A stretch of DNA of 64,000 bases from JBOFLG01 sp051657745 (GTDB taxonomy: Bacteria > Actinomycetota > Actinomycetes > Actinomycetales > Dermatophilaceae). Positions 52,040-60,918 of the stretch are shown in pieces. The translations under genes and the position numbers were made by a program. Positions within the stretch are counted from its first letter, which is position 1. Each line of letters begins with the position of its first letter. Below the pieces are notes generated by a model. The model did no database searches. It had not been told where the DNA came from and saw nothing but the letters and a program-made list of their open reading frames with translations. The stretch spans positions 1-64,000 of the forward strand of contig JBOFLG010000072.1 in assembly GCA_051657745.1 (NCBI GenBank). Reading direction: 5' to 3'.

Positions 52040-52624
52040 TCAGGTCCTCTTCTCTATCTCGGTGACGGCGGACGACGACTCGGCGATCGCCGAGAGTGCC
52101 GCCCACCTGGGGTCAATCACATCGTGCTGGTGCTCCGGTTCCTCGGCGAGCGGAACTCCGCACTCCGAGCACAGCCCAGGGCAGTCGGGCCGGCACACCG
52201 GCTGGAACGGCAGTGCGGGCACCACCGTGTCACGCAGCACCGGGTCGAGGTCGATGAGACCGTCCTTGACCCGATGCTCCTCGGCTGCGGCGTCATCCCC
52301 CACCTCGCGGTGGTGAACGTGCCGGTCGGCATACACGAACAACTCCTGAAACCCGCCGTCGACATCGACGGTGATCGGGGCCAGGCACCGCACGCAGGCG
52401 CCGGATGCCGTACCGCGTGCCGAACCGCTGACCAGGACGCCCTCGAGCACCGACTCCATCCGGATGTCGAGTTCCAGAACGGACCCGTGCTCGACGCGGA
52501 TGACGTCAGTGCCGAGATCGCTCGGCGCCCCGGCCTCCCGGGTCATCTCATGCATCGCCCCAGCCCGGCGTCCGACGAGTCTGGTGTCGAGGACGAGTGG
52601 GGACCGGGGGTCAAGTCGAGTCAT
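52040..52624 (-). CDS. DUF177 (YceD) family protein
   Basis: Conserved protein linked to 23S rRNA and large-subunit assembly, nearly always next to rpmF. The ATG giving MTRLDPRSPLVLDTRL yields 194 aa. Visible conserved Cys sets: GACVRCLAPITVDVDGGF in the middle and CRPDCPGLCSECGVPL near the C-terminus. The end is low-complexity. It follows coaD by 139 nt. Confidence 0.92.
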   Translation of the reverse strand: MTRLDPRSPLVLDTRLVGRRAGAMHEMTREAGAPSDLGTDVIRVEHGSVLELDIRMESVLEGVLVSGSARGTASGACVRCLAPITVDVDGGFQELFVYADRHVHHREVGDDAAAEEHRVKDGLIDLDPVLRDTVVPALPFQPVCRPDCPGLCSECGVPLAEEPEHQHDVIDPRWAALSAIAESSSAVTEIEKRT

Positions 52625-52763
52625 GGCCTTGGTAAGTCGTGGTGGTTTGGCGCGCCGCACAGACGCAGACCGAAGCGCAAGGGTACCGGCCACAGGCCAC
52701 CTGCCCAAAACTAGAGGACTGAGCGCCCACCCGGCCGGGCCGACGCCCCCGACCACTCCATGG

Positions 52764-53270
52764 TCACGATCCGCGGTTCCGGTGCGCGAGGAGAGCGTCG
52801 CGCACCTCGTCGGGAACGAGGCCGGTGACGTCACCGCCATACCGGACGACCTCCTTGACCAACGAACTGGACACATGCTCGTAGCGCGGGTCACCAGGGA
52901 GGAAGATCGTCTCGACGCCGGCGAGATGGCGGTTCATCAGAGCCATCGGGAGTTCGTAGGCGAAGTCGGTCCCCCCACGCAGTCCCTTGACGACCACTGC
53001 CGCTGAGACGTCACGGCACACGTCGACCAGCAGCCGGTCGCCGAATGCCTGCACCCTGACCCGATCAGCCAGGCCAACCGCAGCGACGGCACGGTCGACG
53101 AATCCGACGCGCTCCGCGACGGAAAAGTGACCAGCCTTGCCCGGGTTATGCAGCAGGGCCACCACGACCTCGTCGTAGAGCCCCGCGGCTCGGACGAGCA
53201 CGTCGAGATGCCCGTTGGTCACGGGGTCGTACGAGCCGGGACACACAGCCCGGCGAGCGGAGTCGACCAT
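52764..53270 (-). CDS. coaD: Phosphopantetheine adenylyltransferase
   Basis: Penultimate step of coenzyme A synthesis. The ATG giving MVDSARRAVCPGSYDPVTNGH yields 168 aa. The nucleotidyltransferase motif is present as VCPGSYDPVTNGHLD. It also shows VKGLRGGTDFAYELPMALMN and FLPGDPRYEHVSSSLVKEV. The open frame continues upstream without stop into an octamer repeat array (53301-53529), but that part is not CoaD-like and there is no reason to start earlier. Confidence 0.95.
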   Translation of the reverse strand: MVDSARRAVCPGSYDPVTNGHLDVLVRAAGLYDEVVVALLHNPGKAGHFSVAERVGFVDRAVAAVGLADRVRVQAFGDRLLVDVCRDVSAAVVVKGLRGGTDFAYELPMALMNRHLAGVETIFLPGDPRYEHVSSSLVKEVVRYGGDVTGLVPDEVRDALLAHRNRGS

Positions 53271-53300
53271 TGGCGACAACCTAGCAACGACCGACCCGGA

Positions 53301-53529
53301 CACCCACCCGCCAGCCCGCCGAGCCACCGAGCCACCGAACCCACCGAGCCAACCAACCCACCAAGCCACCAACCCACCAAGCCACCAACCCACCAAGCCA
53401 CCAACCCACCAAGCCACCAACCCACCGAGCCACCGAGCCACCGAGCCACCGAGCCACCGAGCCACCAACCCACCGAGCCACCGAGCCACCGAGCCAACCA
53501 ACCCACCGAGCCGCCAACCCACCGAGCGT
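53301..53529. repeat. Octamer repeat array upstream of coaD
   Basis: About 229 bp built from roughly 28 copies of 8-bp words, mainly GAGCCACC, AACCCACC and AAGCCACC, with a 16-bp pair AACCCACCAAGCCACC repeated four times in the centre. The plus strand has essentially no T and the minus strand no A, an extreme strand asymmetry. On the coaD sense strand this is a run of GGTGGCTC-type words, 30 bp before the coaD start. Confidence 0.95.
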
Positions 53530-53564
53530 GGGCTGGTGGCGAGGCGTTGCGGCCGAACCGCGGT

Positions 53565-54131
53565 TCAGGCGATGCGCTCGGCGAACCAGACCGTGGTGTC
53601 GCCATACCGGCGCGGCCCACCACAGCGCGCGAGGCCAGCGGGCCAGGCCGGCTCGGGGGTGCGACTGGACCGCTCCACCATGAGGAGCCCACCGGGGGTG
53701 AGCCAGCCGGCCCCGAGACGCCGCAGCACCGCCTCCAGCGCTGGCTCGGCAAGGTCGTACGGCGGGTCGGCGAACACCAGGTCGGCAGCGTCATCCGGCG
53801 TCGGCTGGGCCACCAGTACCGATGACACCGTGGCAGCGCGCACCAGCACCCTCGGCAGCTGCAGCGCCCGGACGTTCGCAGCGGCGACCGCAGCCGCCCG
53901 CTTGTCGCTCTCGACCAATACGACCGAGGCGGCACTCCGGCTGGCCGCCTCCAACCCGAGCGCCCCCGAACCGGCGTAGAGATCGAGCACCCGGGCGCCG
54001 CGCACGGCATCCTGCGCCTCCAATGCCGAGAACACGGCCTCCCGCACCCGGTCGCTCGTGGGTCGCGTGCCGGAACCACGGGGGGTACGCAGCACCCGGC
54101 CGCCGACCGTGCCTGCGATGATGCGCGTCAT
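53565..54131 (-). CDS. rsmD: 16S rRNA (guanine966-N2)-methyltransferase
   Basis: A 188-aa SAM-dependent methyltransferase. It has MTRIIAGTVGGRVLRTP, RPTSDRVREAVFSAL, SAM motif VLDLYAGSGALGLEAASR, and catalytic DPPY in LVFADPPYDLAEPALE. The length is standard. It lies 27 nt after recG and upstream of coaD, the usual recG-rsmD-coaD order. Confidence 0.96.
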   Translation of the reverse strand: MTRIIAGTVGGRVLRTPRGSGTRPTSDRVREAVFSALEAQDAVRGARVLDLYAGSGALGLEAASRSAASVVLVESDKRAAAVAAANVRALQLPRVLVRAATVSSVLVAQPTPDDAADLVFADPPYDLAEPALEAVLRRLGAGWLTPGGLLMVERSSRTPEPAWPAGLARCGGPRRYGDTTVWFAERIA

Positions 54132-54158
54132 CCCTACTCTCCCAACCGGTTTCGATGG

Positions 54159-56384
54159 TCAACCACGTTCGAGGAAGGCGGCCTGCTCCGCGTCGACCCG
54201 CGCCTGCACGGCCGCCGCCAGCACCGGGTGGGCGGCCAGGTCGGGGTCGGCGTGAACCAGGGCGAACGCATCCTCACGGGCCTGGCCGATCGCTTCCTCG
54301 TCATCGAGCACATGCAGGAACTCCAGCTGGCTGCGAGTGCCGTGCTGGGCCGCTCCGAGAATGTCGCCCTCCCGCCGCTGCGCGAGATCGAGCCGGGCCA
54401 GCTCGAAGCCGTCGGTGGTGGCCGCTACCGCGTCCAGTCGGGCGCGAGCGGCCTCGGCGTCGCTGCCGGTGACCAGCAGACACAGCCCCGGATGCCCACC
54501 CCGACCGACCCGGCCGCGAAGCTGGTGCAGCTGCGAGACCCCGAACCGGTCGGCGTCCATGACGACCATCACCGTGGCGTTCGGCACGTCGACACCGACC
54601 TCGACCACCGTGGTCGACACCACCACGTCGACCTCACCGCGAGCAAAACGACCCATCACCCGCTCCTTCTCCTCCGCCGGGAGTCGGCCATGCAGCACGG
54701 CGAGGCGCACCCCGGCCAGCGCGGGCTCGGCCTCCAGCACCGCATGCACGGCCAGCACACTGGCCAGCGGACGCTCACCGGCGACCAGCTGGGCGGGTTC
54801 GGGCGCATCGCTGGAACCCGGCGCCGCACCGTTGCGATCGGGCGCATCGCCATCCGCACCGATCTCGGCGCGCAGCTCGGTCCCCTCGTCAGCGGTGTCA
54901 TCGTCACCGATACGCGGACACACCACATAGACCTGGCGACCGGCGGCGACCTCCTCGCCGACCCTGGCCCACGTGCGGCTCATCCAGCCCGGCCTGAGCT
55001 CGGGCACGACGTGCGTGGTGATGGGCGCGCGGCCGGCCGGCAGCTCGCGCAGGGTCGAGGTCTCGAGGTCGCCGAACACCGTCATCGCCACCGTACGCGG
55101 GATCGGCGTGGCGGTCATCACGAGCACGTGCGGTGGCGTACTTCCCTTGCCGCGCAATGCATCTCGCTGCTCTACCCCGAACCGGTGCTGCTCGTCGACA
55201 ACCACCAGCGCAAGGTCATGAAAGTCGACCTTGTCCTCGAGCAGCGCATGCGTGCCGACCACAATTCCGGCGTCCCCGGACGCCGCGTCCAGCAGCACCC
55301 GACGCCGCTCGGCAGTCGACCTGCTGCCGGTCAGCAGGGCCACCCGGGTGCCGTGGTCTGCCCCACCGAGCAGGCCGCCCTCGGCGAGGTCACCGAGCAT
55401 CGCGGTCATCGTCCGGTGGTGCTGCTGGGCCAGCACGTCGGTGGGCGCGAGCAACGCAGCCTGTCCACCGGCATCCACCGCCTGGAGCATCGCGCGCAGT
55501 GCGACCACGGTCTTTCCCGAACCCACCTCACCTTGGAGCAGGCGGTGCATTGGCGTCGCGGCGGCCAACTCGGCCGCGACCTGCTCGCCGATTTCCCGCT
55601 GACCGGCGGTGAGCGTGAACGGGAGCCGGGCGTCGAACGCTTCCAGGATGCCGCTGCGGCGAGCCGCGCGAGGCCGCGTCGACTGCTCAGCGGCGGCGCG
55701 CCGCCGCTGAGCAAGCCGGGTCTGCAGAACGAACGCCTCCTCGTAGCGGAGGCGGCGACGCCCGGTCTCCACATCGGCCCACCCCTGCGGAGTGTGGATG
55801 CCGCGGAGCGCCGTGGTGCGCGGCACCAGACGGCGGCGGCGGCGCACGTCATCCGGGATCGCGTCTGGCACGTCGTCGAGCACCTCAAGCACCCGGGTGA
55901 CGCTCTCGCTGACGGTCCACGAATGCAGTTTTCCTACCCTGCGGTAGAACGGGATGAGGTCGCGCCGCTCGCCCTCGTCATCGAGGTCGTGAAGCATGGT
56001 GTAGCCGGGGTGGGCCAGTTGAAGCCGGCTGCGGTACCGCGAGACCGTGCCGGCAAAGATGCCGCGGGCACCCGGGACGAGCACCCGGACGTGCGGGTGC
56101 GGCCGGAAGTAGGTGACGTCGAGGTCGTGCCGGCCGTCGGTGATGACGACCTCGAGCAGGCTCCCGCGACGCGAGGCCATCTTCCGCAGGTTCTGCGACT
56201 TGACCTCAGCCACCCCAACGAGAAACTGCCCGACCTCGATGGACCCAAGGTCGCTCTCTCGGGTGCGGTAGCGCCGGGGCCAGAACGCCAGGAGATCGCC
56301 GACCGTGGTGACCCCTCGGGCCTTGACGAACTCATGGGCGGTGCTGCCGATGACCTTCGTCAACGGCGTCAACTCGGTGGCCAT
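54159..56384 (-). CDS. recG: ATP-dependent DNA helicase RecG
   Basis: Branch-migration helicase for stalled forks. The ATG giving MATELTPLTKVIGSTAHE, with GGAG 6 nt upstream, yields 741 aa. The wedge (OB) domain is about 60-160; the helicase has Walker A LLQGEVGSGKTVVAL, DEQHR box VVVDEQHRFGVEQR, VMTATPIPRT, and motif VI QLRGRVGRGGHPG. The stretch between motifs III and IV is longer than usual and acidic (DDDTADEGTEL). It follows the DAK2 gene by 16 nt. Confidence 0.96.
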   Translation of the reverse strand: MATELTPLTKVIGSTAHEFVKARGVTTVGDLLAFWPRRYRTRESDLGSIEVGQFLVGVAEVKSQNLRKMASRRGSLLEVVITDGRHDLDVTYFRPHPHVRVLVPGARGIFAGTVSRYRSRLQLAHPGYTMLHDLDDEGERRDLIPFYRRVGKLHSWTVSESVTRVLEVLDDVPDAIPDDVRRRRRLVPRTTALRGIHTPQGWADVETGRRRLRYEEAFVLQTRLAQRRRAAAEQSTRPRAARRSGILEAFDARLPFTLTAGQREIGEQVAAELAAATPMHRLLQGEVGSGKTVVALRAMLQAVDAGGQAALLAPTDVLAQQHHRTMTAMLGDLAEGGLLGGADHGTRVALLTGSRSTAERRRVLLDAASGDAGIVVGTHALLEDKVDFHDLALVVVDEQHRFGVEQRDALRGKGSTPPHVLVMTATPIPRTVAMTVFGDLETSTLRELPAGRAPITTHVVPELRPGWMSRTWARVGEEVAAGRQVYVVCPRIGDDDTADEGTELRAEIGADGDAPDRNGAAPGSSDAPEPAQLVAGERPLASVLAVHAVLEAEPALAGVRLAVLHGRLPAEEKERVMGRFARGEVDVVVSTTVVEVGVDVPNATVMVVMDADRFGVSQLHQLRGRVGRGGHPGLCLLVTGSDAEAARARLDAVAATTDGFELARLDLAQRREGDILGAAQHGTRSQLEFLHVLDDEEAIGQAREDAFALVHADPDLAAHPVLAAAVQARVDAEQAAFLERG

Positions 56385-56400
56385 GGGTACTCCATCCTGC

Positions 56401-58197
56401 CTACTCCACCCCGACGAGCAGCGGGTACACCGGCTGTCCACCATCAACGAGGACCACCTCGAGGTCGACACGGTCCCGCCCGAGCACCTCAGCGACCCGC
56501 CGCGCGAGAACCGGCCCACCCGCCGCATCGTCGCCAGCGACGAGGGTGACCAGCTCACCGCCACCGCCGAGCAAACGGTCGAGAACATCCAGGGCCGCCG
56601 CCTCGAGATCGGAGCCGAGGAAGGCGACGTCGCCATCGACGATGCCGAGGATGTCGCCTGGGTGACACACCCCGGCCCAGGTCAACGCCTGCTTGCTCGC
56701 CACCGACACCGCACCGTGCCGCGTCGATGACGCCGCGCCAGCCATCGCCGAGACGTTGGCATGAACCGGACGACTCGGGTCGAGGACCGCCACCGCGGCA
56801 AGCGTCTGAACCGTGGCCCGAGCGGGCACGACATGGGCGTCGATGCCGTCACCCCCGGCGGCCTGCGCAGCGACCCCGGCCGTGAGCAGGGTCTCGGGGT
56901 CGCCCGGCACGATGACGACCGATGCGGCGCCCGTGGACCGGGCCGCGGCCAGCAACTGCCCCGCCGACGCTCGCCGCCCGGGCGCGGACTCCACGACCAC
57001 CGCGCCACTGGCTCGGAGCAGCGCAGCCACGCCCGGCCCCGGCGCACCGGCGACGACACCCAACGGCGCCGGCTGCGCACGCTCCCGGGCCTGGGTGGCG
57101 AAGTGGGTGATGCGGATCCGCCGTGGGCGCCCAGCCACGATGCCGGCCTCCACCGCGGCGCCGGCGTCATCGACATGGACATGGACATTCCACAGGTCGG
57201 GTCCGCCGACCACGAGGAGGGAGTCGCCGAGTCGGTCGAGCACGTCGGTGAGCTGGTCGACGTCCGCCGGAGTGCTGCCCTCCAGCAGATACATGACCTC
57301 GTAGGCAGGGCCGCCGCCGATCCGCGGGTGGGCCGAACCGATGGGACCATGCCCCGGATGGTGCTCGGACTCGGCCGGAGTGGAATCCAGGGTGGTGACA
57401 CCGCGGGCACCAGCGGCACTGTGGGCAGCCGTCGCACCGGCACCCGGAGCACCGGGAACAGTGCCTGCGTCGAGAGCCACCACCGAGGTGCGCCACTCCG
57501 CCCGACGGGCAAGGTCGGCACCGCCTGCCAGCAGGCCCTCGTCGTCGGCGGTCCAGGTGCCGGCGACCACTCGGTGGAAGGACTCGAGCAGGAGCACACA
57601 GCCAGCCCCCCCGGCATCGACCACCCCGGCACGGGCGAGGACAGGTAACTGATCGGGAGTGCGGGCCAGCGCCTGGCTCGCGGCGTCAGCCGCGGCCCGG
57701 CAGACCTCGACTAGCGAGCCCCCGGCATCAGCGGCGAGGCGAGCAGCAGCCGCACCCGCATCGGCCACGGTCAGGATGGTGCCCTCTTGTGGGTGCGCGA
57801 CCGCGGCACGGGCGGCAGTTGCTCCGCGCTCGAAGCAGGCGGCAAGCATCAGGGAGTCGACGGCCTCGGCGCCGCGCTCCACCACGACCTCGCACAGTCC
57901 GCCAACGACCTGACTGAGGATGACGCCGGAGTTACCGCGCGCGGACAGCAGGATCGCGTGCTTGAGGGCAATGCACTCCTGCACCAGCGTGGCAACACCG
58001 CGGATGCCGGCCGCTTCGTGTGCGGCGACCACGTCGTCGATGGCTTGGTCGACGGTGAGGTAGAGGTTGGTCCCGGTATCGCCGTCGGGCACCGGAAAGA
58101 CGTTGAGCGAGTCGATCTCTGCTCGTCGGGCCGCCAGCGCCGCACGGGTGAGCAACGCCCAGCGCCGGGCATCGGCGGCCGTGATGACGTCGAGCAC
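56401..58197 (-). CDS. DAK2-domain protein (FakA-like kinase)
   Basis: A 598-aa protein resembling fatty-acid kinase FakA, which with a FakB partner phosphorylates fatty acids. The N-terminal DhaL domain (1-200) has SLNVFPVPDGDTGTNLYLT, LLSARGNSGVILSQ and the DAGAA loop. The central domain has VDAGGAGCVLLLES and an EVMYLLEG DegV-like linker; the C-terminal domain covers about 320-598. No fakB gene is in the window, so partner and substrate are open. It is divergent from rpmB, the usual actinobacterial layout with recG. Confidence 0.9.
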   Translation of the reverse strand: MLDVITAADARRWALLTRAALAARRAEIDSLNVFPVPDGDTGTNLYLTVDQAIDDVVAAHEAAGIRGVATLVQECIALKHAILLSARGNSGVILSQVVGGLCEVVVERGAEAVDSLMLAACFERGATAARAAVAHPQEGTILTVADAGAAAARLAADAGGSLVEVCRAAADAASQALARTPDQLPVLARAGVVDAGGAGCVLLLESFHRVVAGTWTADDEGLLAGGADLARRAEWRTSVVALDAGTVPGAPGAGATAAHSAAGARGVTTLDSTPAESEHHPGHGPIGSAHPRIGGGPAYEVMYLLEGSTPADVDQLTDVLDRLGDSLLVVGGPDLWNVHVHVDDAGAAVEAGIVAGRPRRIRITHFATQARERAQPAPLGVVAGAPGPGVAALLRASGAVVVESAPGRRASAGQLLAAARSTGAASVVIVPGDPETLLTAGVAAQAAGGDGIDAHVVPARATVQTLAAVAVLDPSRPVHANVSAMAGAASSTRHGAVSVASKQALTWAGVCHPGDILGIVDGDVAFLGSDLEAAALDVLDRLLGGGGELVTLVAGDDAAGGPVLARRVAEVLGRDRVDLEVVLVDGGQPVYPLLVGVE

Positions 58198-58271
58198 GGG
58201 CCTTACCGTAGTGCGCGGCGACGCCCACGTCGGGGCGCCGGGCCGGACGTGGAAGACCGCGGCACGGTCGT

Positions 58272-58301
58272 TTGGCCGGCCCGCGCGCCCTCGGCTACCC
58301 T
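58272..58301 (+). promoter_or_regulatory. Putative rpmB promoter
   Basis: TTGGCC (58272-58277), an 18-bp spacer and TACCCT (58296-58301), about 70 bp before the rpmB GTG. It lies in the divergent gap with the DAK2 gene. Confidence 0.45.
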
Positions 58302-58370
58302 GTGCAGGTTGCGCGCGCCCGTCGGCGCCGCCGTACCTACTTCCACCCCGTCATCCGGAGGAGATCCATC

Positions 58371-58565
58371 GTGGCTGCCACCTGCGACGTCTGCAGCAAG
58401 GGCCCGGGCTTCGGGCACAGCATCTCGCACTCGCACCGCCGCACGAAGCGTCGCTGGAACCCGAACATTCAGCGGGTGAGGGCACTTGTCGGTGATGCCG
58501 GAGTCACCCCCACTCGCCTGAACGTGTGCACCTCGTGCCTCAAGGCAGGCAAGGTCAAGCGCTAA
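58371..58565 (+). CDS. rpmB: 50S ribosomal protein L28, zinc type
   Basis: The GTG start at 58371 has GGAGGAG 7 nt upstream and gives 64 aa. It shows CDVCSKGPGFGHSISHSHRR, TKRRWNPNIQRV, and CTSCLKAGKVKR. Both CxxC pairs are kept, so this is the zinc-containing (C+) form, probably repressed only indirectly; no Zur box was seen. Confidence 0.96.
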   Translation: MAATCDVCSKGPGFGHSISHSHRRTKRRWNPNIQRVRALVGDAGVTPTRLNVCTSCLKAGKVKR

Positions 58566-58583
58566 GCTGAGGACGAATCCGAG

Positions 58584-58615
58584 ACGGGCGGTCGGCCGAT
58601 AGGCCAGCCGCCCGT
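58584..58615 (+). terminator. rpmB terminator
   Basis: The left arm 58584-58597 and right arm 58602-58615 pair over 14 positions with two mismatches, closing the loop GATA, then TTGT. It lies 18 nt past the rpmB stop. Confidence 0.7.
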
Positions 58616-58638
58616 TGTCATCCGGCAGCCAATCGCGG

Positions 58639-58739
58639 CGAGCCAGCGGTACTCCGGCATCGAGCCAGCGGTACTCCGGCAGCCAGCCAGGCGTCATCCC
58701 AGTAGCCAGCAGCGATCCGGCAGCCAGCCAGGCGTCATC
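58639..58739. repeat. Interleaved direct repeats between rpmB and thiL
   Basis: A 21-bp word starting CGAGCCAGCGGTACTCCGGC occurs at 58639-58659 and 58661-58681. A 23-bp word starting CCGGCAGCCAGCCAGGCGTC occurs at 58676-58698 and 58717-58739, with a partial third copy near 58755. They fill the gap between the convergent rpmB and thiL. No coding frame is evident. Confidence 0.85.
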
Positions 58740-58821
58740 TCGCACGTCGGGACAGGCGTCATCCCACCAGCCAACTAGCCGTCGTGGTGCGCGGGCCACG
58801 TCCATAGCCTGCAGCCTCGGC

Positions 58822-59853
58822 TCAGTTCGCAAAATGGTCCCACCCGGGCAGCCCCGCGTCGGCGCCGTCGAGGGTGACGCGAGGCGCGCCAGGCGCAGCC
58901 GTCGCGACGTCCTCACGCACCGTCCCGATGTGCACCCACCGCAAGGCCGGGTCACCAGCAGCGAGCGCGTCGAGGTCAGCGTCCGACGCAAAAGTCGCCA
59001 CCAAGGCGTGCTCCTCACCGCCACCGAGCACCTGACGCCATGCCTCGTCCTCTCCCACGACCTCGGCGAGCGGCGCCGCGAACGGGGCGAGCGCGTTCCG
59101 GTCGAGATCGACACACACCCCACTGGCCGTGGCCAGCCGGGCCAGATCACGGACCAAACCGTCCGAGACGTCGATCATCGCGGTGGCGAGGCGGGCCACC
59201 AACGGTCCAGCGGCCAGGTGCCGCACCGGCGCCCGCCGATGAACCCGAATGACGGCCGCAGCCGTCCCGGCCGGACCCTCGCTCCACGGTGCTCGCCCAC
59301 CGCGCCGAAGCAGTTCCAGGCCCGTTCCCGAACGACCGAGCGTGCCGCAGACGGCCACCACGTCGCCACGCCGAGCGCCCGAGCGCAGCACTGGATGCCG
59401 CCCGCCGAGGTCACCAAGCGCGGTGACCGTCACGACGATCACCCCGGGTGGAGCACCCGATACATCACCGCCGACTACCGCAACCCGGTGGCAGGCCGCC
59501 GCCGCGGCAACGCCGGTTGCCAGACCCACACACCAGTCGACGCTGGTCTCGGGGTCAGCAGCAAGGGCGATGACCAGTGATGTCGGCCGAGCACCCATCG
59601 CTGCGACGTCGGCGAGGTTCTGCCCCACGATCTTCCACCCGACGTCCTCGGGGCTCGACCACTCGTCACGCCAGTCGAGGCCACGCACCATCGAGTCGGT
59701 CGTCACGACCGCCGATCCCGAGGACGCGACCACGGCCGCGTCATCACCGGGGCCTACGAGGACGTCATCCGCGGCATCGGTTCGCGCGCTCGCGTAGACA
59801 GGAAACAGCCGAGCCAGCAAGCCGGACTCGCCGACATCGCACAGCCGCTCCAT
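58822..59853 (-). CDS. thiL: Thiamine-monophosphate kinase
   Basis: Makes thiamine diphosphate from ThMP and ATP. The ATG giving MERLCDVGESGLLARLFP has AGGAGG 9 nt upstream; 343 aa. It shows DDAAVVASSGSAVVTTDSMV, the substrate region VGWKIVGQNLADVAAMGA, GGDVSGAPPGVIVVTVTALG, and DVSDGLVRDLARLATASG. The length is normal. No other thiamine gene is nearby. It is divergent from the Lrp-type gene. Confidence 0.94.
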   Translation of the reverse strand: MERLCDVGESGLLARLFPVYASARTDAADDVLVGPGDDAAVVASSGSAVVTTDSMVRGLDWRDEWSSPEDVGWKIVGQNLADVAAMGARPTSLVIALAADPETSVDWCVGLATGVAAAAACHRVAVVGGDVSGAPPGVIVVTVTALGDLGGRHPVLRSGARRGDVVAVCGTLGRSGTGLELLRRGGRAPWSEGPAGTAAAVIRVHRRAPVRHLAAGPLVARLATAMIDVSDGLVRDLARLATASGVCVDLDRNALAPFAAPLAEVVGEDEAWRQVLGGGEEHALVATFASDADLDALAAGDPALRWVHIGTVREDVATAAPGAPRVTLDGADAGLPGWDHFAN

Positions 59854-59990
59854 GTGTGGGACCTCCTCTCGTGGTGCCTGACCCACCCGGCACGGTAGCG
59901 TCTAGGCCACGCTGCCCCGACCGGGCGGTCACCCGGCCCGGGCCGTCCAACTGTCCACGGGCCCCTCCGAATCGACAAGGCGGTCAGGCC

Positions 59991-60224
59991 GTGGTCCAGG
60001 CGTACATCCTCATCCAGACCGACGTGGGGCGGGCCGCGTCCGTGGCGCAGACCATCGCCGGCATCGAGGGCGTCGCCCTGGCCGAGGACGTCACCGGCCC
60101 GTACGACGTCATTGCGCGCGTGGAGTCCGACACCGTCGATGAACTCGGCAAACTCGTGATCGCCAAGATCCAAGACGTCGAGGGCATCACCCGCACGCTC
60201 ACCTGCACCGTGGTGCACGTCTGA
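59991..60224 (+). CDS. Stand-alone Lrp/AsnC ligand-binding (RAM) domain protein
   Basis: A 77-aa protein from a GTG, VQAYILIQTDVGRAASVA, with VTGPYDVIARVESDTVDEL and IQDVEGITRTLTCTVVH. This is the Lrp effector-binding domain without the DNA-binding part, a common small actinobacterial gene between thiL and ddl. It probably forms oligomers that bind an amino acid; role unknown. Confidence 0.92.
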   Translation: MVQAYILIQTDVGRAASVAQTIAGIEGVALAEDVTGPYDVIARVESDTVDELGKLVIAKIQDVEGITRTLTCTVVHV

Positions 60225-60307
60225 GCCCGGTGACCGCCGGGCAGTGCCGACGATCGCCCGCGTCCACGGGCGCCGGTCGTCATCAGAGTGCCGCCGTCAG
60301 GCGTGCG

Positions 60308-60760
60308 GTGGTCACCAGGAGCCGGCTCGTCATCGCGGCCGCGGCAGGAGTTGGCATGCTCATGACCGGGTGCTCGTCCGCGGTCCACCTTGCGGTGCCG
60401 TCGCGCGGGGCGTCACAAGGATGCACCGCGGCCGCGGCGTTCTGGCCGGATGACGTGAGCGGGCTTGCGCGCCGACCGACCGCGCCGGAGTCACCCGCCG
60501 TGGCCGCGTGGGGTGACCCCGCCGTCGTGGCCCGCTGCGGAGTCGGTGCGGTGGCGCCGACCGAAACCGAGTGCATCGAGGTCAATGGTGTGGGCTGGGT
60601 GCCGGACACCCTGAGCGACGGCATCCGGTTCACGTCGTTCGGCACCAACCCGGCCATTGAGGTGCTCATCCCGGACTCGTACGCACCCGAACCGCTCTTG
60701 CTCCCCGTCTTCGCGCCAGCAGCCCGGGCGCTGCCCGCCAACGGACTCCGCTGCCGCTGA
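60308..60760 (+). CDS. DUF3515 lipoprotein
   Basis: A 150-aa lipoprotein from a GTG at 60308; an earlier GTG at 60230 is also possible. The signal peptide ends in a lipobox LMTGCSSA, so Cys is lipidated. The mature part has CTAAAAFWPDDVSGLARRP, AWGDPAVVARCGV and the end ALPANGLRCR, with four further Cys that may pair. The family is conserved in actinobacteria next to ddl; function unknown. Confidence 0.88.
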   Translation: MVTRSRLVIAAAAGVGMLMTGCSSAVHLAVPSRGASQGCTAAAAFWPDDVSGLARRPTAPESPAVAAWGDPAVVARCGVGAVAPTETECIEVNGVGWVPDTLSDGIRFTSFGTNPAIEVLIPDSYAPEPLLLPVFAPAARALPANGLRCR

Positions 60761-60778
60761 CCCGTCGCTGGCGTCGCC

Positions 60779-60905
60779 GGGGGTCAGGGTGGCGGGGGTC
60801 AGGGCCGGGGAGTTGGGGGCCGGGGTCAGGGGGCCGGGGTCAGGGGGCCGGTGGTCAGGGCCGGCGAGTTGGGGGCCGGGGAGTTGGGGGCCAGGGGCCC
60901 AGGGT
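60779..60905 (+). repeat. G-rich repeat tract, G-quadruplex potential
   Basis: Dense G-runs of 3-5 with short loops, built from GGCCGGGGTCAGG- and GGCCGGGGAGTTGG-type words. The first 25 bases already fit the four-run G-quadruplex pattern (GGGG-TCA-GGG-TGGC-GGGGG-TCA-GGG). It fills the 158 bp between the convergent DUF3515 and ddl stops. Confidence 0.85.
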
Positions 60906-60918
60906 CGGACGTTGACGA

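Noticed and set aside
53281..53517. Trp/Leu/Gly-repeat extension of CoaD
   Set aside because: The frame is open, but CoaD homology begins at the ATG at 53270 and the repeat peptide is a by-product of the octamer array.
53127..53979. Pro/Thr/His-rich repeat proteins on the plus strand over the coaD-rsmD gap
   Set aside because: An 8-bp repeat keeps several frames open by chance. These frames run antisense into coaD and rsmD, so no separate repeat protein is called.
54228..56549. 773-codon frame antisense to recG
   Set aside because: RecG helicase motifs are intact on the minus strand; the antisense text is His/Arg/Gly-rich without domains.
58566..58821. tRNA or other RNA gene in the repeat-filled gap
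   Set aside because: No cloverleaf, no GGTTCGA-type T-arm, and the structure is explained by direct repeats.
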